Part shown: one piece after another, positions 33,941 through 42,847 of the stretch
How the letters are laid out: each line of letters starts with the position of its first letter
How positions within the stretch are numbered: the first letter of the stretch is position 1
DNA from: Pseudoxanthomonas sp. X-1
GTDB taxonomy: Bacteria; Pseudomonadota; Gammaproteobacteria; Xanthomonadales; Xanthomonadaceae
DNA length: 64,000 nt
Direction: 5' to 3'
Assembly (NCBI RefSeq): GCF_020042665.1
Contig: NZ_CP083376.1
Location: forward strand, 3,880,001-3,944,000
Program-made: the position numbers and the translations under genes
Notes under the pieces: model-generated
Database searches by the model: none
The model's input: only the letters and a program-made list of their open reading frames with translations
Told to the model about the DNA's origin: nothing

Positions 33941-34228
33941 TTAAAAGGTGCCCAGCGGCATCACCTTGCGCACCTGGTCGAGCCACACGTATTGCGCATG
34001 CGCGGGATGGGCGATGTCGTCCAGCCGCAGGAGCGCGTTGTTGCCCTCGTTGCCGTGGTAGTCGCGGAACAGCTGCACGGTGGGGCGCACGGCGACGGTG
34101 CCGCGCAGTTCGCGCCCGTCGTCGAGGGTCAGCGCGACCCTGGCCTCGGAGGGGAGTTCGGTGACCAGGGTCTCCAGGCGCGCGATCTCGATCGGATCGG
34201 TGTGGACGCGGTCGGCAAGCTGGCTCAT
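33941..34228 (-). CDS. DUF3247-like small protein
   Basis: This 95-residue protein is probably mostly beta. After an N-terminal helix (IARLETLVTELP), it runs RVALTLDDGRELRGTVAVRPTV, an Sm-like strand pattern, then NALLRLDDIAHPAHAQYVWLD. It resembles the DUF3247 family that I associate with Xanthomonadaceae; the domain name is from memory and not verified. The function is unknown. The ATG at 34228 is supported by codon use and by the end of similarity, but the ribosome-binding site is weak. Confidence 0.7.
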   Translation of the reverse strand: MSQLADRVHTDPIEIARLETLVTELPSEARVALTLDDGRELRGTVAVRPTVQLFRDYHGNEGNNALLRLDDIAHPAHAQYVWLDQVRKVMPLGTF

Positions 34229-34412
34229 ATGCGATGCCTGTCAGGACGGAAGGCAAAGATGCTGGCAAGCGGCGCCGTAACGGCGCGTCGAGGCCGAGGG
34301 CGTCGCGGATCGGACTTTTCCTACAGGGTGACAGGGCGGCGCCCGAGTGCGGACCGCCTCGATCCGGGAGCACGCTGACGCCTGGCATCCCCCGATGCGA
34401 TGAGGTCACACC

Positions 34413-34625
34413 ATGCAGCGTCTCCTGCTCACTGTCGCCGCGCGTGACCAGGGCTGGCAGCTCTACGAAGGCGAACACGGCCGCCAGTTCTTCGACAGGC
34501 GCGAGGACGCGCTGCACATGGCAAGGCTGGTCGCCAGCGACCTGCATCAGCAGCACGGCGTGCGCAGCGTCGTGGTGATGGACATGGCCGGGCACGAGGC
34601 CGTGCTGGTGTCGCGCCACGGCTAG
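34413..34625 (+). CDS. Small hypothetical protein
   Basis: This 70-residue protein, MQRLLLTVAARDQGWQLYEG, probably forms an alpha/beta unit (a strand, a helix in REDALHMARLVASDLHQQHG, then VRSVVVMDMAGHEAVLVS). It recalls the small DUF2188-like pattern where a strand-helix-strand unit includes a short basic helix, but I would not assign it. The Shine-Dalgarno is GAGG about eight bases before the ATG. The surrounding spacers (34229-34412 and 34626-34895) show nothing. Confidence 0.5.
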   Translation: MQRLLLTVAARDQGWQLYEGEHGRQFFDRREDALHMARLVASDLHQQHGVRSVVVMDMAGHEAVLVSRHG

Positions 34626-34895
34626 GAGCCGGGGCGCAGCGCCTGCCATGCCTGAGGCCGTGGGCGCCCCGATTGGTTCGCGCGAAAGTCGCCAGGGTCC
34701 CGCGCGCGCGGGAACGACGGTAGCGGGTTTGTCGGCGGTTCCGGGTACGAACGGGAGCTGCCAAGACGCCCGCGGCGCAGTGCCGGTGAACGCGCGATTT
34801 CCCTGGCGGGGCGCTCGCTCCATGCGAGCACCGCGGCCACGCATTTGCCGCACGGGTCCGCCTCCGGCCTCCTTCGGGGGCGGATCGCGCCTGCG

Positions 34896-35573
34896 CTACT
34901 GCGCGATCCCGGACAGCTGGCGCAGGGCCTGCTCGAAGGTGTCCACCGGCTGGCCGCCCTGCAGCAGGTGCTGCTGGTTGAACACCAGCGAGGGGACCGC
35001 GCTGATGCCGGCCTGGCGCCACTGCGCCTCGTCCTGGCGCACGGCCTGGGCGTAGCGATCGCTGTCCAGCACCGCACGGGCCTCGTCGGCCGGCAGTCCG
35101 GCCTGCGCGGCAACCTCGGCGAGCACGGCGTGATCGGACACGTCCAGGCCTTCGGTGAAGTACGCCGTCAGCAGCGCCTGCTTGAGCCGCAGCTGCGCCT
35201 GGGCGCCGTCGCGTTCGCCGACCCAGTGCAGCAGCCGGTGCGCGTCGAAGGTGTTGAAGCTGCGGGTGCGCTTGTCCAGGTCGAAGACGAAGCCCAGTTC
35301 GGCCCCGCGCGCACGAATCGCCTCGCTGTTGGCCTTGTACTGCTGGGCGCTCATGCCGTACTTGCGCATCAGCCGCTGCTGCAGGTCTTCGCCGCCGGGG
35401 GCCAGGTCCGGGTCCAGTTCGAACGGCTGGAAATGCAGGTCCAGCTGCAGACCCTCGATGCGCCGCGCGGCGGTCAGCAGCGAGGCCAGGCCGATGGCGC
35501 ACCACGGGCAGACCACGTCGGAGACGAAATCCACGCGCACCGGGCGGCCGATGCTGTCGGGTACCGCGCTCAT
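34896..35573 (-). CDS. DsbA-family FrnE-like oxidoreductase
   Basis: This 225-residue protein has a thioredoxin fold with redox motif C22-P-W-C25 (VDFVSDVVCPWCAIGL). A helical insertion follows, and the cis-proline segment GISAVPSLVF is near residue 190. This matches the cytoplasmic FrnE branch of DsbA. FrnE proteins act as disulfide isomerases or polyketide-modifying enzymes. No signal peptide is seen. It lies downstream of ligD and ku on the same strand, 86 bases after ligD. The longer open frame that covers this gene is antisense to nothing known, so the ATG at 35573 is used. Confidence 0.9.
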   Translation of the reverse strand: MSAVPDSIGRPVRVDFVSDVVCPWCAIGLASLLTAARRIEGLQLDLHFQPFELDPDLAPGGEDLQQRLMRKYGMSAQQYKANSEAIRARGAELGFVFDLDKRTRSFNTFDAHRLLHWVGERDGAQAQLRLKQALLTAYFTEGLDVSDHAVLAEVAAQAGLPADEARAVLDSDRYAQAVRQDEAQWRQAGISAVPSLVFNQQHLLQGGQPVDTFEQALRQLSGIAQ

Positions 35574-35659
35574 GTCCTGCTCCTGGTCCAGGGTCGATGC
35601 GCGCATTGCAGCGCGCCCCGGCCAGCGGCTCAACGACGCCGGTGGGATGGATCGTCGCC

Positions 35660-38113
35660 TCAGCCGGCCGGCAGCGACTGCCGGATCTCGCCGATGCCCG
35701 CCCAGGGGTCGGCCTTGAGCCGCGCGGCCCGCTGCAGCGCCTTGTCCAGTGTGAACTGCCCCGGCGAGGTGATCCTGCCCAGGTCCTCCCAGCGCAGTGG
35801 CACGGCCACGGTCGCGTGTTCGCGCGCGCGCAGCGACCAGCTGCACACGCTGGTGTTGCCGCGCCCGTTGCGCAGCCAGTCGATGAAGATCCGTCCCTCG
35901 CGCTTGGCCTTGCTCATGGTGGCGATGTAGCGGCGCGGTTGCTGCTGGGCCATCGCATTGGCGAACGCCTCGCAGAAGCCCTTGGCCGTGTCCCAGTCCG
36001 GCCCGGGCGTGATCGGCACCACCACGTGCAGGCCCTTGCCGCCGGACAGGCGCACGAAGCTTTCCAGCCCGGCCTGGCGCAGGTTCTCGCGCACCTCGCG
36101 CGCGGCGTCCTTGGTCGCCGCCCAGGACACGCCCGGGCCGGGATCCAGGTCGAACACCAGCCGGTCCGGCCGCTCCGGCGCGGCCACGGTCGACCCCCAG
36201 GGATGCAGCTCCAGCGTATTCATCTGCACCAGCGCCAGCACGCCGGCCACGTCCTCGACGTAGAGGTAGTCCTCCTTGCCGCTCTTCTGCCGCAGCGGGA
36301 TCGCATGCACGCCGGGGCCAAGCGCGGCGGCGTGATGCTTCTGGAAGAAGCACTGCCCGCCGGCACCCTCCGGACAGCGCAGCAGCGACAGCGGCCGGCC
36401 GGCCAGTTCGGGCAGCAGCAGCGGCGCGATGCGCCGGTAATAGTCGGCGACCTGGCCCTTGGTGATGCCGTCGGCCGGGTACACGACGCGCTCGGGATGG
36501 GTGATCGTCACCGTCTGCTCCGGCACGGGGTCCTGCTTGGGATCGGCCATCGACTTGTCCTCGCGCAGCCGCATGAAGGCGGCCTGGCGCAGCAGGCCCT
36601 CCTTGCCCCAGCCGCGATATGCCACCTCGGCCACCAGCTGCGGCTTGACCCAGTGCACGGAGCGCGCGTTGAACGGCACGTGCGCCGGCAGCGCCACGGC
36701 CGCCTTGTCGGTGTGCAGGGGCTTCAAGGTCTTCAACAGCGCGGTCAGCGTGGCATCGTCGAAGCCGGTGCCGACCCGGCCCACGTACCGCAGCGCGCCC
36801 TCCTGCAGACGCGCCAGCAGCAGCGAGCCGAAGCCGGTGCGCGCGCCCTTGGGCGGGGTGTAGCCGACGATGGCGAAGTCGTCGGACTGCTCGTGCTTGG
36901 TCTTGACCCAGGTGCCGCTGCGCTGGCCCACGTAGGGCGCATCGGCGCGCTTGCTGACGATGCCCTCCAGCCCGGCCTTGCCGCTGGCGGCGAAGACCTC
37001 CGGGCCGTGGCCGACCACATGCTCGCTGTAGGCGATCAGGCCGGGCCTGGGCCCGATCAACGTCTTGAGCAGCGCCTTGCGCTCGGCCAGCGGCGCGCGG
37101 CTGATGTCGACGCCGGCCACACCCGGCAGGTCGAACACCAGGTAGCGCAGCTGCGCCTTTGACGTCCCCTCGATGCTGCGCTGCAGGGCCGCGAAATCGC
37201 TGCGCCCGTCTGCGTCGATCACCACCAGCTCGCCATCCAGGCGTGCATCGTCCACCGGCAGCGCGCGCACGGCCTCGACGACGTCCGGGAAGGTGGCGTT
37301 CCAGTCCAGGCCGTTGCGCGAGCGCAGCCGCACCTGGCCGTCGACCAGATCGGCCAGCAGCCGGTAGCCGTCCCACTTGATCTCGTGCAGCCAGTCCTCC
37401 CCGTCCGGCGCCTGCGCCCGCAGCGTGCACAGCTGCGCGGCGAAGCCGGCCGGATACGGCGTATCGCGCGCGCCCTCCAGGGCCAGCGCGCGCCGCCGCA
37501 CGTCGGCGCCGCGCTTGCGGCTGGCGCGCGGCGTAGACGTGCCAGGCCGCGCGGCCTTGGCGCGCGTCTTCGGCTTCGCCGGGCCGTCCGGCTTGGACCC
37601 AGCCGCATCGACCAGGTCGTCGGCCTCCGCGTCGGCCGCGTACGCATCGCTGCGCTTGATCAGCAGCCACTGCTTCTGGCGGCCCTTCATCCGCGTGCGC
37701 ACCAGCTTCCAGGCGCCGCCGAGCTTGTCGCCACGCAGCACGAAGTCCAGCTTGCCCGCCGCGATCGCCTCCAGCGGATCGCCCTCGCAGGCCCAATGGC
37801 CATGGTCGAACACATCCACGTGGCCGGCGCCATAGTGGCCCTCGGGGATGTCGCCCTCGAAGGTCGCGTAGTCCAGCGGATGGTCCTCCACCTCCACCGC
37901 CAGGCGCTTCTCGCCCGGGCGCAGCGACGGGCCCTTGGGCACGGCCCAGCTCTTGAGCACGCCGTCGGCCTCCAGGCGGAAGTCGTAGTGGCGCGAGGAC
38001 GCATGGTGCAGCTGCACGACGAAGATCGGCCGGTGGCGCGCGACCTTGCCATCGCCGCGCGGTTCGGGCGTCTGGTCGAAGCGGCGCTTGCGCGTGTACT
38101 CGTGCAGCGACAT
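35660..38113 (-). CDS. ligD: Multifunctional DNA ligase LigD
   Basis: This 817-residue protein has the three LigD modules in the order PE, LIG, POL. The 3'-phosphoesterase (about 1-165) has LHHASSRHYDFRLE and EGHYGAG. The ATP-dependent ligase (about 220-510) has the adenylated lysine K246 in EIKWDGYR and GLEGIVSKRADAPY. The archaeo-eukaryotic-primase-type polymerase (about 525-817) has VYPADGITKGQV, DLDPGPG and SGGKGLHVVVP. It repairs double-strand breaks with Ku by non-homologous end joining. The gene starts 10 bases after ku. Confidence 0.95.
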   Translation of the reverse strand: MSLHEYTRKRRFDQTPEPRGDGKVARHRPIFVVQLHHASSRHYDFRLEADGVLKSWAVPKGPSLRPGEKRLAVEVEDHPLDYATFEGDIPEGHYGAGHVDVFDHGHWACEGDPLEAIAAGKLDFVLRGDKLGGAWKLVRTRMKGRQKQWLLIKRSDAYAADAEADDLVDAAGSKPDGPAKPKTRAKAARPGTSTPRASRKRGADVRRRALALEGARDTPYPAGFAAQLCTLRAQAPDGEDWLHEIKWDGYRLLADLVDGQVRLRSRNGLDWNATFPDVVEAVRALPVDDARLDGELVVIDADGRSDFAALQRSIEGTSKAQLRYLVFDLPGVAGVDISRAPLAERKALLKTLIGPRPGLIAYSEHVVGHGPEVFAASGKAGLEGIVSKRADAPYVGQRSGTWVKTKHEQSDDFAIVGYTPPKGARTGFGSLLLARLQEGALRYVGRVGTGFDDATLTALLKTLKPLHTDKAAVALPAHVPFNARSVHWVKPQLVAEVAYRGWGKEGLLRQAAFMRLREDKSMADPKQDPVPEQTVTITHPERVVYPADGITKGQVADYYRRIAPLLLPELAGRPLSLLRCPEGAGGQCFFQKHHAAALGPGVHAIPLRQKSGKEDYLYVEDVAGVLALVQMNTLELHPWGSTVAAPERPDRLVFDLDPGPGVSWAATKDAAREVRENLRQAGLESFVRLSGGKGLHVVVPITPGPDWDTAKGFCEAFANAMAQQQPRRYIATMSKAKREGRIFIDWLRNGRGNTSVCSWSLRAREHATVAVPLRWEDLGRITSPGQFTLDKALQRAARLKADPWAGIGEIRQSLPAG

Positions 38114-38123
38114 GCCGGTCCCC

Positions 38124-39080
38124 TTAGCCCGCCTTGCGCAGCGGCGCCTTCTTCGCCGCCTTCTTGGCCGGCTTGGCAGCGGACTTCCTGGCGGTCTTCT
38201 TGGCCTCCTTCTTCACCGCCTTGGTGGCCTTGGCCGGACGCTTGGCGACCTGCTCGGTGGCGGTCTTCTTGGCCGGGGTGCGCTTGTTCTCGCCCAGCGA
38301 CTTCTGCAGCAGCGCCATGAAGTCGACCACGTTGGTGGCATCGCCTTCGCGCTCGTGCGCCGGCTCCTCCACCCGCGCGGTGGCGCCCTTGGCCTGGATG
38401 CGCTCGGCGATGATGGCCTGCAGGCGTTCGCGGAACTCGTCGTGGTACTCGTCCGGGTTCCACTCCCCGCTCATGGACTGGATCAGCTTGCGCGCCATCT
38501 CCATTTCCTTGGGCGAGACGCGGTAATCGCCGGCATTGCCGCTGGGCAGCTTGTAGTCGTCCGGGGCGACCAGCTCCTGCGGATAGCGCAGCAGCATCAG
38601 CACCAGCGCGTCGCCCTGCGGCAGGACCGCGCACAGGTACTGGCGGGTGCGGATCACCACCCGCGCGATACCGGCCTGGCCGGTGTCGCGCAGGGTCTCG
38701 CGCAGCAGCACGTAGCCCTTCTCGGCCTTCTTGCCCGGCACCAGGATGTAGGGCTTCTCGTAGTAGCGCACGTCGATCTGCGACGCATCGACGAAGGTCT
38801 CCACCTCGACCGACTCATGGCCCTCCGGCGCGGCGGACTTGATGTCCTCCTGCTCGACCACGACGTAGTTGCCCTTGTCATACTCGAAGGCCTTGACGAT
38901 GTCCTTCCACGGCACTTCCTCGCCGGTCTCGGCATTGACGCGCTCGAAGCGGATCGGCGACTTGTCGCGCGAATCGAGCATGCGGAAGTGCAGATCGACC
39001 TTGCGCTCACCGGACATCAGCGACACCGGCACGTTGAGCAGGCCGAAGGTCAGGGTGCCGCTCCAGATCGGTCGGGCCAT
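38124..39080 (-). CDS. ku: Non-homologous end-joining protein Ku
   Basis: This 318-residue bacterial Ku begins MARPIWSGTLTFGLLNVPVS, the family signature, then has the DNA-encircling core (about 1-255). The C-terminal tail (about 265-318) is rich in Lys and Ala, as in some Ku proteins that use a basic tail to bind DNA. It works with LigD, which follows after only 10 bases on the same strand, so the two form an operon. Confidence 0.96.
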   Translation of the reverse strand: MARPIWSGTLTFGLLNVPVSLMSGERKVDLHFRMLDSRDKSPIRFERVNAETGEEVPWKDIVKAFEYDKGNYVVVEQEDIKSAAPEGHESVEVETFVDASQIDVRYYEKPYILVPGKKAEKGYVLLRETLRDTGQAGIARVVIRTRQYLCAVLPQGDALVLMLLRYPQELVAPDDYKLPSGNAGDYRVSPKEMEMARKLIQSMSGEWNPDEYHDEFRERLQAIIAERIQAKGATARVEEPAHEREGDATNVVDFMALLQKSLGENKRTPAKKTATEQVAKRPAKATKAVKKEAKKTARKSAAKPAKKAAKKAPLRKAG

Positions 39081-39176
39081 GACGGGTCCTTCGCACGCGG
39101 CAGGCGCCGCAAGGCCACCGAGTGTGCGAACTGCGCCCGTGGATGGATCGTGACGGGCCGCGGCGCCGGCGGCGGC

Positions 39177-39671
39177 TCAGTCCGCGTCGGGCAGCGCGTA
39201 GGCCAGGTCGTAGAAGTGCTGGCCGTTCTCGATGCGGATGGCCAGGGTGCCGGTGATGCCGGCCAGCGCACCGGTGCCCGACGCCGGCGCGACCTGCACT
39301 TCCAGCTGCTGGCGCTCGCCCTGCATCACGCCGCGATGCACCAGCACGAAGCTGCCGGCCTTGCCATGCAGCGTGCCGGTGACCCGCTCGATGGCCACGT
39401 ACGCGGCCGAGGTGGGCACCGCGGCGCGGGCGGCCAGCATTTCGCCGACGCCGGTGGCGACCAGATCGCCGCTGAAACGCTTGTCCAGCGACAGGCGCGA
39501 GAGGCTGTTGCCATCGCCCGCATCCGCGCCGATCTCGCCCTGCGGCTGCAGCTTGACCTCGAAGGTCCCCGTGGCGTGATGCATGGCTGGCTCCTGGGCG
39601 AAAGCGGAAAAGGGCATCGGCACCACGACCGTCGCTAGCGCCAGGCCCTGTCTCATCCACCGTGCGTGCAT
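39177..39671 (-). CDS. Secreted DUF3224-like protein
   Basis: This 164-residue protein has an N-terminal signal peptide (about 1-27, ending FSAFAQ) and a DUF3224-like barrel. The barrel begins HHATGTFEVKLQPQGE and holds a repeated ITGTLAI/VTGTLHG strand pattern. DUF3224 proteins have no known activity. The ATG at 39671 is preferred over the adjacent GTG at 39674. It is divergent from a DUF3016 gene. Confidence 0.75.
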   Translation of the reverse strand: MHARWMRQGLALATVVVPMPFSAFAQEPAMHHATGTFEVKLQPQGEIGADAGDGNSLSRLSLDKRFSGDLVATGVGEMLAARAAVPTSAAYVAIERVTGTLHGKAGSFVLVHRGVMQGERQQLEVQVAPASGTGALAGITGTLAIRIENGQHFYDLAYALPDAD

Positions 39672-39826
39672 CACGCGAGCCCCCCCGTCGACGTAGGCGG
39701 CATCCTAACCGAACCCGGAGCAGCACAACGCCGGCCAAACGCGAGGCAGGAGCGCCCGCGTGGCCGGCGCACCTTCAGCGGCACGGGCGTAGCATCGACG
39801 CATTCCCCCAAGGCGGGAGTTCCGTC

Positions 39827-40393
39827 ATGAAACGCCCTGTTGTCCTGGCCGGCCTGATGCTGGCCGTCCTCAGCCTGCCGGCCCTGGCCGCGCGCTCCAA
39901 CGTCACCGATCCCGACCTGCCGCGCGCCCTGCCCGCGCAGGGCCCGGTATCGGTGTCCTGGACCGATCCGGCGCAGTTCACCGACATCCGCAACAGCCCC
40001 AACCGCTGGGAAGCCGAGCGCGGCACCTGGGTCGCCGACCTGGCCGGCTACCTGCGTCAGGCGGCCGCCAGGCAGCTGCCTGCGGGACAGACGCTGGACG
40101 TGCGCATCACCGATATCCACCGCGCCGGCGAGTACGAGCCCTGGCACGGGCCATCGGCCGATCACATCCGCATCCTCAAGGACATCTATCCGCCGCGCCT
40201 GAGCTTCGACTACACACTGCACGATGCCAGCGGCAAGATGCTCGACCAGGGCCAGGCCAAGCTGGTGGACATGTCCTACCTGATGGGGGCCCGGCCGATG
40301 GATTCGGACCCGCTGCGTTACGAGAAGCGCATGATCGACCAGTGGACGCGCCGCCAGCTGGGCCGCGACGCCCGGGTCGCCAGCACGCCGTGA
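39827..40393 (+). CDS. Secreted DUF3016-like protein
   Basis: This 188-residue protein has a signal peptide (about 1-22, SLPALAARS). The DUF3016-like body includes VSVSWTDPAQFTDIRNSP and LDVRITDIHRAGEYEPW. It ends YEKRMIDQWTRRQLGRD. The family is periplasmic and uncharacterised; similar proteins are common in Xanthomonadaceae and Pseudomonas. GGGAG before the ATG at 39827 sets the start. An msrB gene follows 82 bases later. Confidence 0.8.
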   Translation: MKRPVVLAGLMLAVLSLPALAARSNVTDPDLPRALPAQGPVSVSWTDPAQFTDIRNSPNRWEAERGTWVADLAGYLRQAAARQLPAGQTLDVRITDIHRAGEYEPWHGPSADHIRILKDIYPPRLSFDYTLHDASGKMLDQGQAKLVDMSYLMGARPMDSDPLRYEKRMIDQWTRRQLGRDARVASTP

Positions 40394-40475
40394 GAGACGG
40401 CGGCGCGGCGGCGGTTGAACACCGCGCGCGCCGCCGCCATCTTCCCGTCTTCTCCCTGAGACCGCAGGCCCCGCC

Positions 40476-40949
40476 ATGTCCGATTTCGACCTGACGCCCC
40501 CCGACACCCTCCAGCGCGCCGAGCTGATCGCGGGCCTGAGCGAGGAGGAACGCCACGTCCTGCTGCAGCACGGCACCGAGGCGCCGTTCTGCGGCGCCTT
40601 CCTGGACAACAAGCTCGAAGGCGTCTACACCTGCCGCCTGTGTGGGCTGCCGCTGTTCGCCTCCAGCGCCAAGTTCGACTCGGGCACCGGCTGGCCGAGC
40701 TTCTTCAGGCCCTACGACCCGGCCCACATCAAGACCATCCGCGACACCAGCTACGGGATGATCCGCACCGAGATCACCTGCGCGCGCTGCGGCAGCCACC
40801 TGGGCCACGTCTTCCCCGACGGCCCGCCGCCGACCTACGAGCGCCATTGCCTCAACTCGGTCTCGCTGTCTTTCACCGAGGCCGGCCAGCCGCTGCCTGA
40901 TCCGCTGCACCGCGGTGGCGCCGAGGCGCAGCTGGCGCAGGCGGCCTGA
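40476..40949 (+). CDS. msrB: Peptide-methionine (R)-S-oxide reductase
   Basis: This 157-residue protein reduces methionine-R-sulfoxide in proteins. Zinc cysteines occur as two pairs, C53/C56 in CRLCG and C102/C105 in CARCG. The catalytic cysteine is C125 in ERHCLNSVSL, and FDSGTGWPSFF completes the family signature. The form is cytoplasmic, without a signal peptide. It stands alone and is convergent with an EF-hand gene 9 bases away. Confidence 0.96.
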   Translation: MSDFDLTPPDTLQRAELIAGLSEEERHVLLQHGTEAPFCGAFLDNKLEGVYTCRLCGLPLFASSAKFDSGTGWPSFFRPYDPAHIKTIRDTSYGMIRTEITCARCGSHLGHVFPDGPPPTYERHCLNSVSLSFTEAGQPLPDPLHRGGAEAQLAQAA

Positions 40950-40958
40950 GCCGGCGGA

Positions 40959-41363
40959 TCAGCGCCAGCTGAAGTCCCACCGCGTCAGGCGCCCATCGCC
41001 GTCGCGGTCGTACTGGGCCATGGCCTGTTCGGCGTAATCGATGAACTCCGCCTCGCTGATCAGCTTGTCGTAGTTCTTGTCCATGGCCTCGATGCGGGCG
41101 CGCGCCGTGCCCTCGCGGCCGATGCCGCCGGTGTTGGGATCGATCGAGGCGCGCATCTCGTCCAGGGTGACAAAGCCATCGTGGTCCAGGTCCAGGGCCG
41201 CGAAGGACACACGCGCGCCGGCATCGTATTCGGCCAGGTCCACCACCCCGTTGTGGTCGGCATCGAGCTGGTCGAACCGCGCCTGCGAGACCTGCGCCAG
41301 CACGGGCGCGGACAGGCCCAGCAGCACCAGGCCGAGCAGCGGTTCGGGGCGGAGACGGGGCAT
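40959..41363 (-). CDS. Secreted EF-hand protein
   Basis: This 134-residue protein has a signal peptide (LLGLVLLGLSAPVLAQ) and four EF-hand-like loops: DADHNGVVDLAEY, DLDHDGFVTLDEM, DKNYDKLISEAEF and DRDGDGRLTRWDF. The third loop is less regular. The family is likely a periplasmic calcium binder. It is the second such protein in the window (the other is at 26516-26932). The ATG at 41363 begins just before the hydrophobic core of the signal peptide. Confidence 0.87.
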   Translation of the reverse strand: MPRLRPEPLLGLVLLGLSAPVLAQVSQARFDQLDADHNGVVDLAEYDAGARVSFAALDLDHDGFVTLDEMRASIDPNTGGIGREGTARARIEAMDKNYDKLISEAEFIDYAEQAMAQYDRDGDGRLTRWDFSWR

Positions 41364-41462
41364 CGCGGGCGGGCCAGGCGGGATCTGGGCGTCATCGTGC
41401 CATGCCCCACGCCCGGCCGGTACGGCGGCCGCCCGGTTTTCCGGCCCGGCTATGCTGTGCGC

Positions 41463-41747
41463 ATGAGCGTGTACGTGGACGATGCGGTCTGGCCCTGGCG
41501 CGGACGGCGCTGGGCGCACCTAATGGCCGATTCGCTGGACGAACTGCACGCCTTCGCCGCGCGCCTGGGGCTGCCGCGCCGTAGTTTCCAGGACAAGACC
41601 AGCGGCGCGCATTACGACGTCGACGCGGAGACCCGCGCCGTGGCCCTGGCACTGGGCGCAGTGGCGATCTCGCGCCACCGCGACCGCGCCCAGGTGCGCG
41701 CGGTGATCGCCCGGGCCAAGGCGCAGGGACGCGGGCTGGCCCCATAG
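41463..41747 (+). CDS. DUF4031 family protein
   Basis: This 94-residue protein matches DUF4031: MSVYVDDAVWPWRGRRWAHL, then LHAFAARLGLPRRSFQD and the basic helix YDVDAETRAVALALGAVAI. The function is unknown. The conserved DD and WAHL motifs suggest a compact enzyme-like site. It is preceded by the divergent EF-hand gene and followed by a convergent hypothetical gene. Confidence 0.88.
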   Translation: MSVYVDDAVWPWRGRRWAHLMADSLDELHAFAARLGLPRRSFQDKTSGAHYDVDAETRAVALALGAVAISRHRDRAQVRAVIARAKAQGRGLAP

Positions 41748-41879
41748 CGGTGCCGGGCGCGCCGCCCTTGCCCAGCGTGGGCCCTCGGGCCTCGCAAGGC
41801 GGGCCAGCGACCTGGAGGCAGTTCGCGCGTTCGGCCTACACGGTCGGGGCGAAGATCCGCCCGATCCTGCGAAGCGCGC

Positions 41880-42410
41880 TCAGCCTGCCTCGCTGGCCAG
41901 GCGCAGGTCGAAGCCCAGCAGCTGGCTCAGCGCGCGCATGGCCTCGTCGTCGCGGCGCAGCGCCATCCAGCCGCCATAGCCGTCGGCATCGGCGTTCCAG
42001 CACCACAGCGTGTAGCCGTGCGGGCGCAGGCTGTCGTAGGCGATGGACAGCAGCTGCGGCACGTCCAGGCCGTCCATGAAGTCCTCGTCGTCGCGGTCGC
42101 CGCCCCACTCGATCTGCAGGCCGTAACGCGCGGCCAGTTCGTCGAGCGCCTCCATCGTGGCGTCGATGTCGTCCGGGCCGACGAAGAAGCCCGAGGTCCA
42201 GTCCACGATGTCGCGCAGCAGCCAGGGCAAGGGCTGATCATCGCCGGCGGCCAGGCGTTCGCGCAGCAGATCGAACTGGCGCAGCGCGGTGTCCTCATCG
42301 CCGGGGTTGATCAGCACCAGCAGGTTCCAGGCCAGCGCCTCGGGCGTGTCGGCCTCGTCCAGGTCCAGGCGATCGGCGTCGTCTTCGTAGTCGGCGGTGT
42401 TGTCGGGCAT
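41880..42410 (-). CDS. Hypothetical acidic protein
   Basis: This 176-residue protein is acidic and mostly helical at the N-terminus (MPDNTADYEDDADRLDLDEA). Its C-terminal part has many aromatic residues (TLWCWNADADGYGGWMAL, typical of a domain for folding or binding). It is reminiscent of DUF6630-like proteins, but I am not sure of the family. No enzyme motif is visible. The ATG at 42410 is preferred over a longer frame that overlaps a DUF3297 gene on the other strand. Confidence 0.65.
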   Translation of the reverse strand: MPDNTADYEDDADRLDLDEADTPEALAWNLLVLINPGDEDTALRQFDLLRERLAAGDDQPLPWLLRDIVDWTSGFFVGPDDIDATMEALDELAARYGLQIEWGGDRDDEDFMDGLDVPQLLSIAYDSLRPHGYTLWCWNADADGYGGWMALRRDDEAMRALSQLLGFDLRLASEAG

Positions 42411-42516
42411 GGCGGGACTCGCTGTGCGGGAAAAGAGGCCCGGCGCACGCGGGATGCGCGCGGCCGGGCCGGCCATTATCCTGTGCGCCCTCGTTGCCCG
42501 CAGTGACCGTCCCACC

Positions 42517-42762
42517 ATGAGCGATACCCCTCCCGACCGCCTGGCCGTCGACCCGTCCAGCCGCTTCCACGACCAGGCCGCGCTGGACCGCGGCGTCGGC
42601 GTGCGCTTCAACGGCGTCGAGCGCGACAACGTGGAGGAGTACAGCGTGTCCGAAGGCTGGATCCGGGTGCAGGTGGGCAAGTCGCTGGACCGCCGCGGCC
42701 AGCCGATGACGCTGAAGATCAAGGGCAAGGTCGAGCCGTACTTCAAGACCGAGGCGGCTTGA
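42517..42762 (+). CDS. DUF3297 family protein
   Basis: This 81-residue protein begins MSDTPPDRLAVDPSSRFHDQ and keeps GVGVRFNGVERDNVEEYSVS and LKIKGKVEPYF. This is a full-length match to DUF3297, a family of small proteobacterial proteins of unknown function. The ATG lies 106 bases past the divergent gene start. Confidence 0.9.
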   Translation: MSDTPPDRLAVDPSSRFHDQAALDRGVGVRFNGVERDNVEEYSVSEGWIRVQVGKSLDRRGQPMTLKIKGKVEPYFKTEAA

Positions 42763-42815
42763 TCGGCGCATCCCTCTTTGCCCTTGTGGCTTAAGGACTT
42801 CACCGGGACAACTCC

Positions 42816-42834
42816 TCGCCGCCATGGCGGCTCC
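42816..42834. repeat. Single arm of the GCCGCCATGGCGGC element
   Basis: The 19-base core TCGCCGCCATGGCGGCTCC matches one arm of the inverted-repeat elements at 1454 and 29445. Only one arm is present. Confidence 0.6.
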
Positions 42835-42847
42835 TGCCGGTCGCGGC

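Noticed and set aside
34896..37796. Long minus-strand open frame spanning ligD and the FrnE-like gene
   Set aside because: Only its last 225 codons correspond to a protein; the rest is a shifted frame of ligD. The real gene starts at the ATG at 35573.
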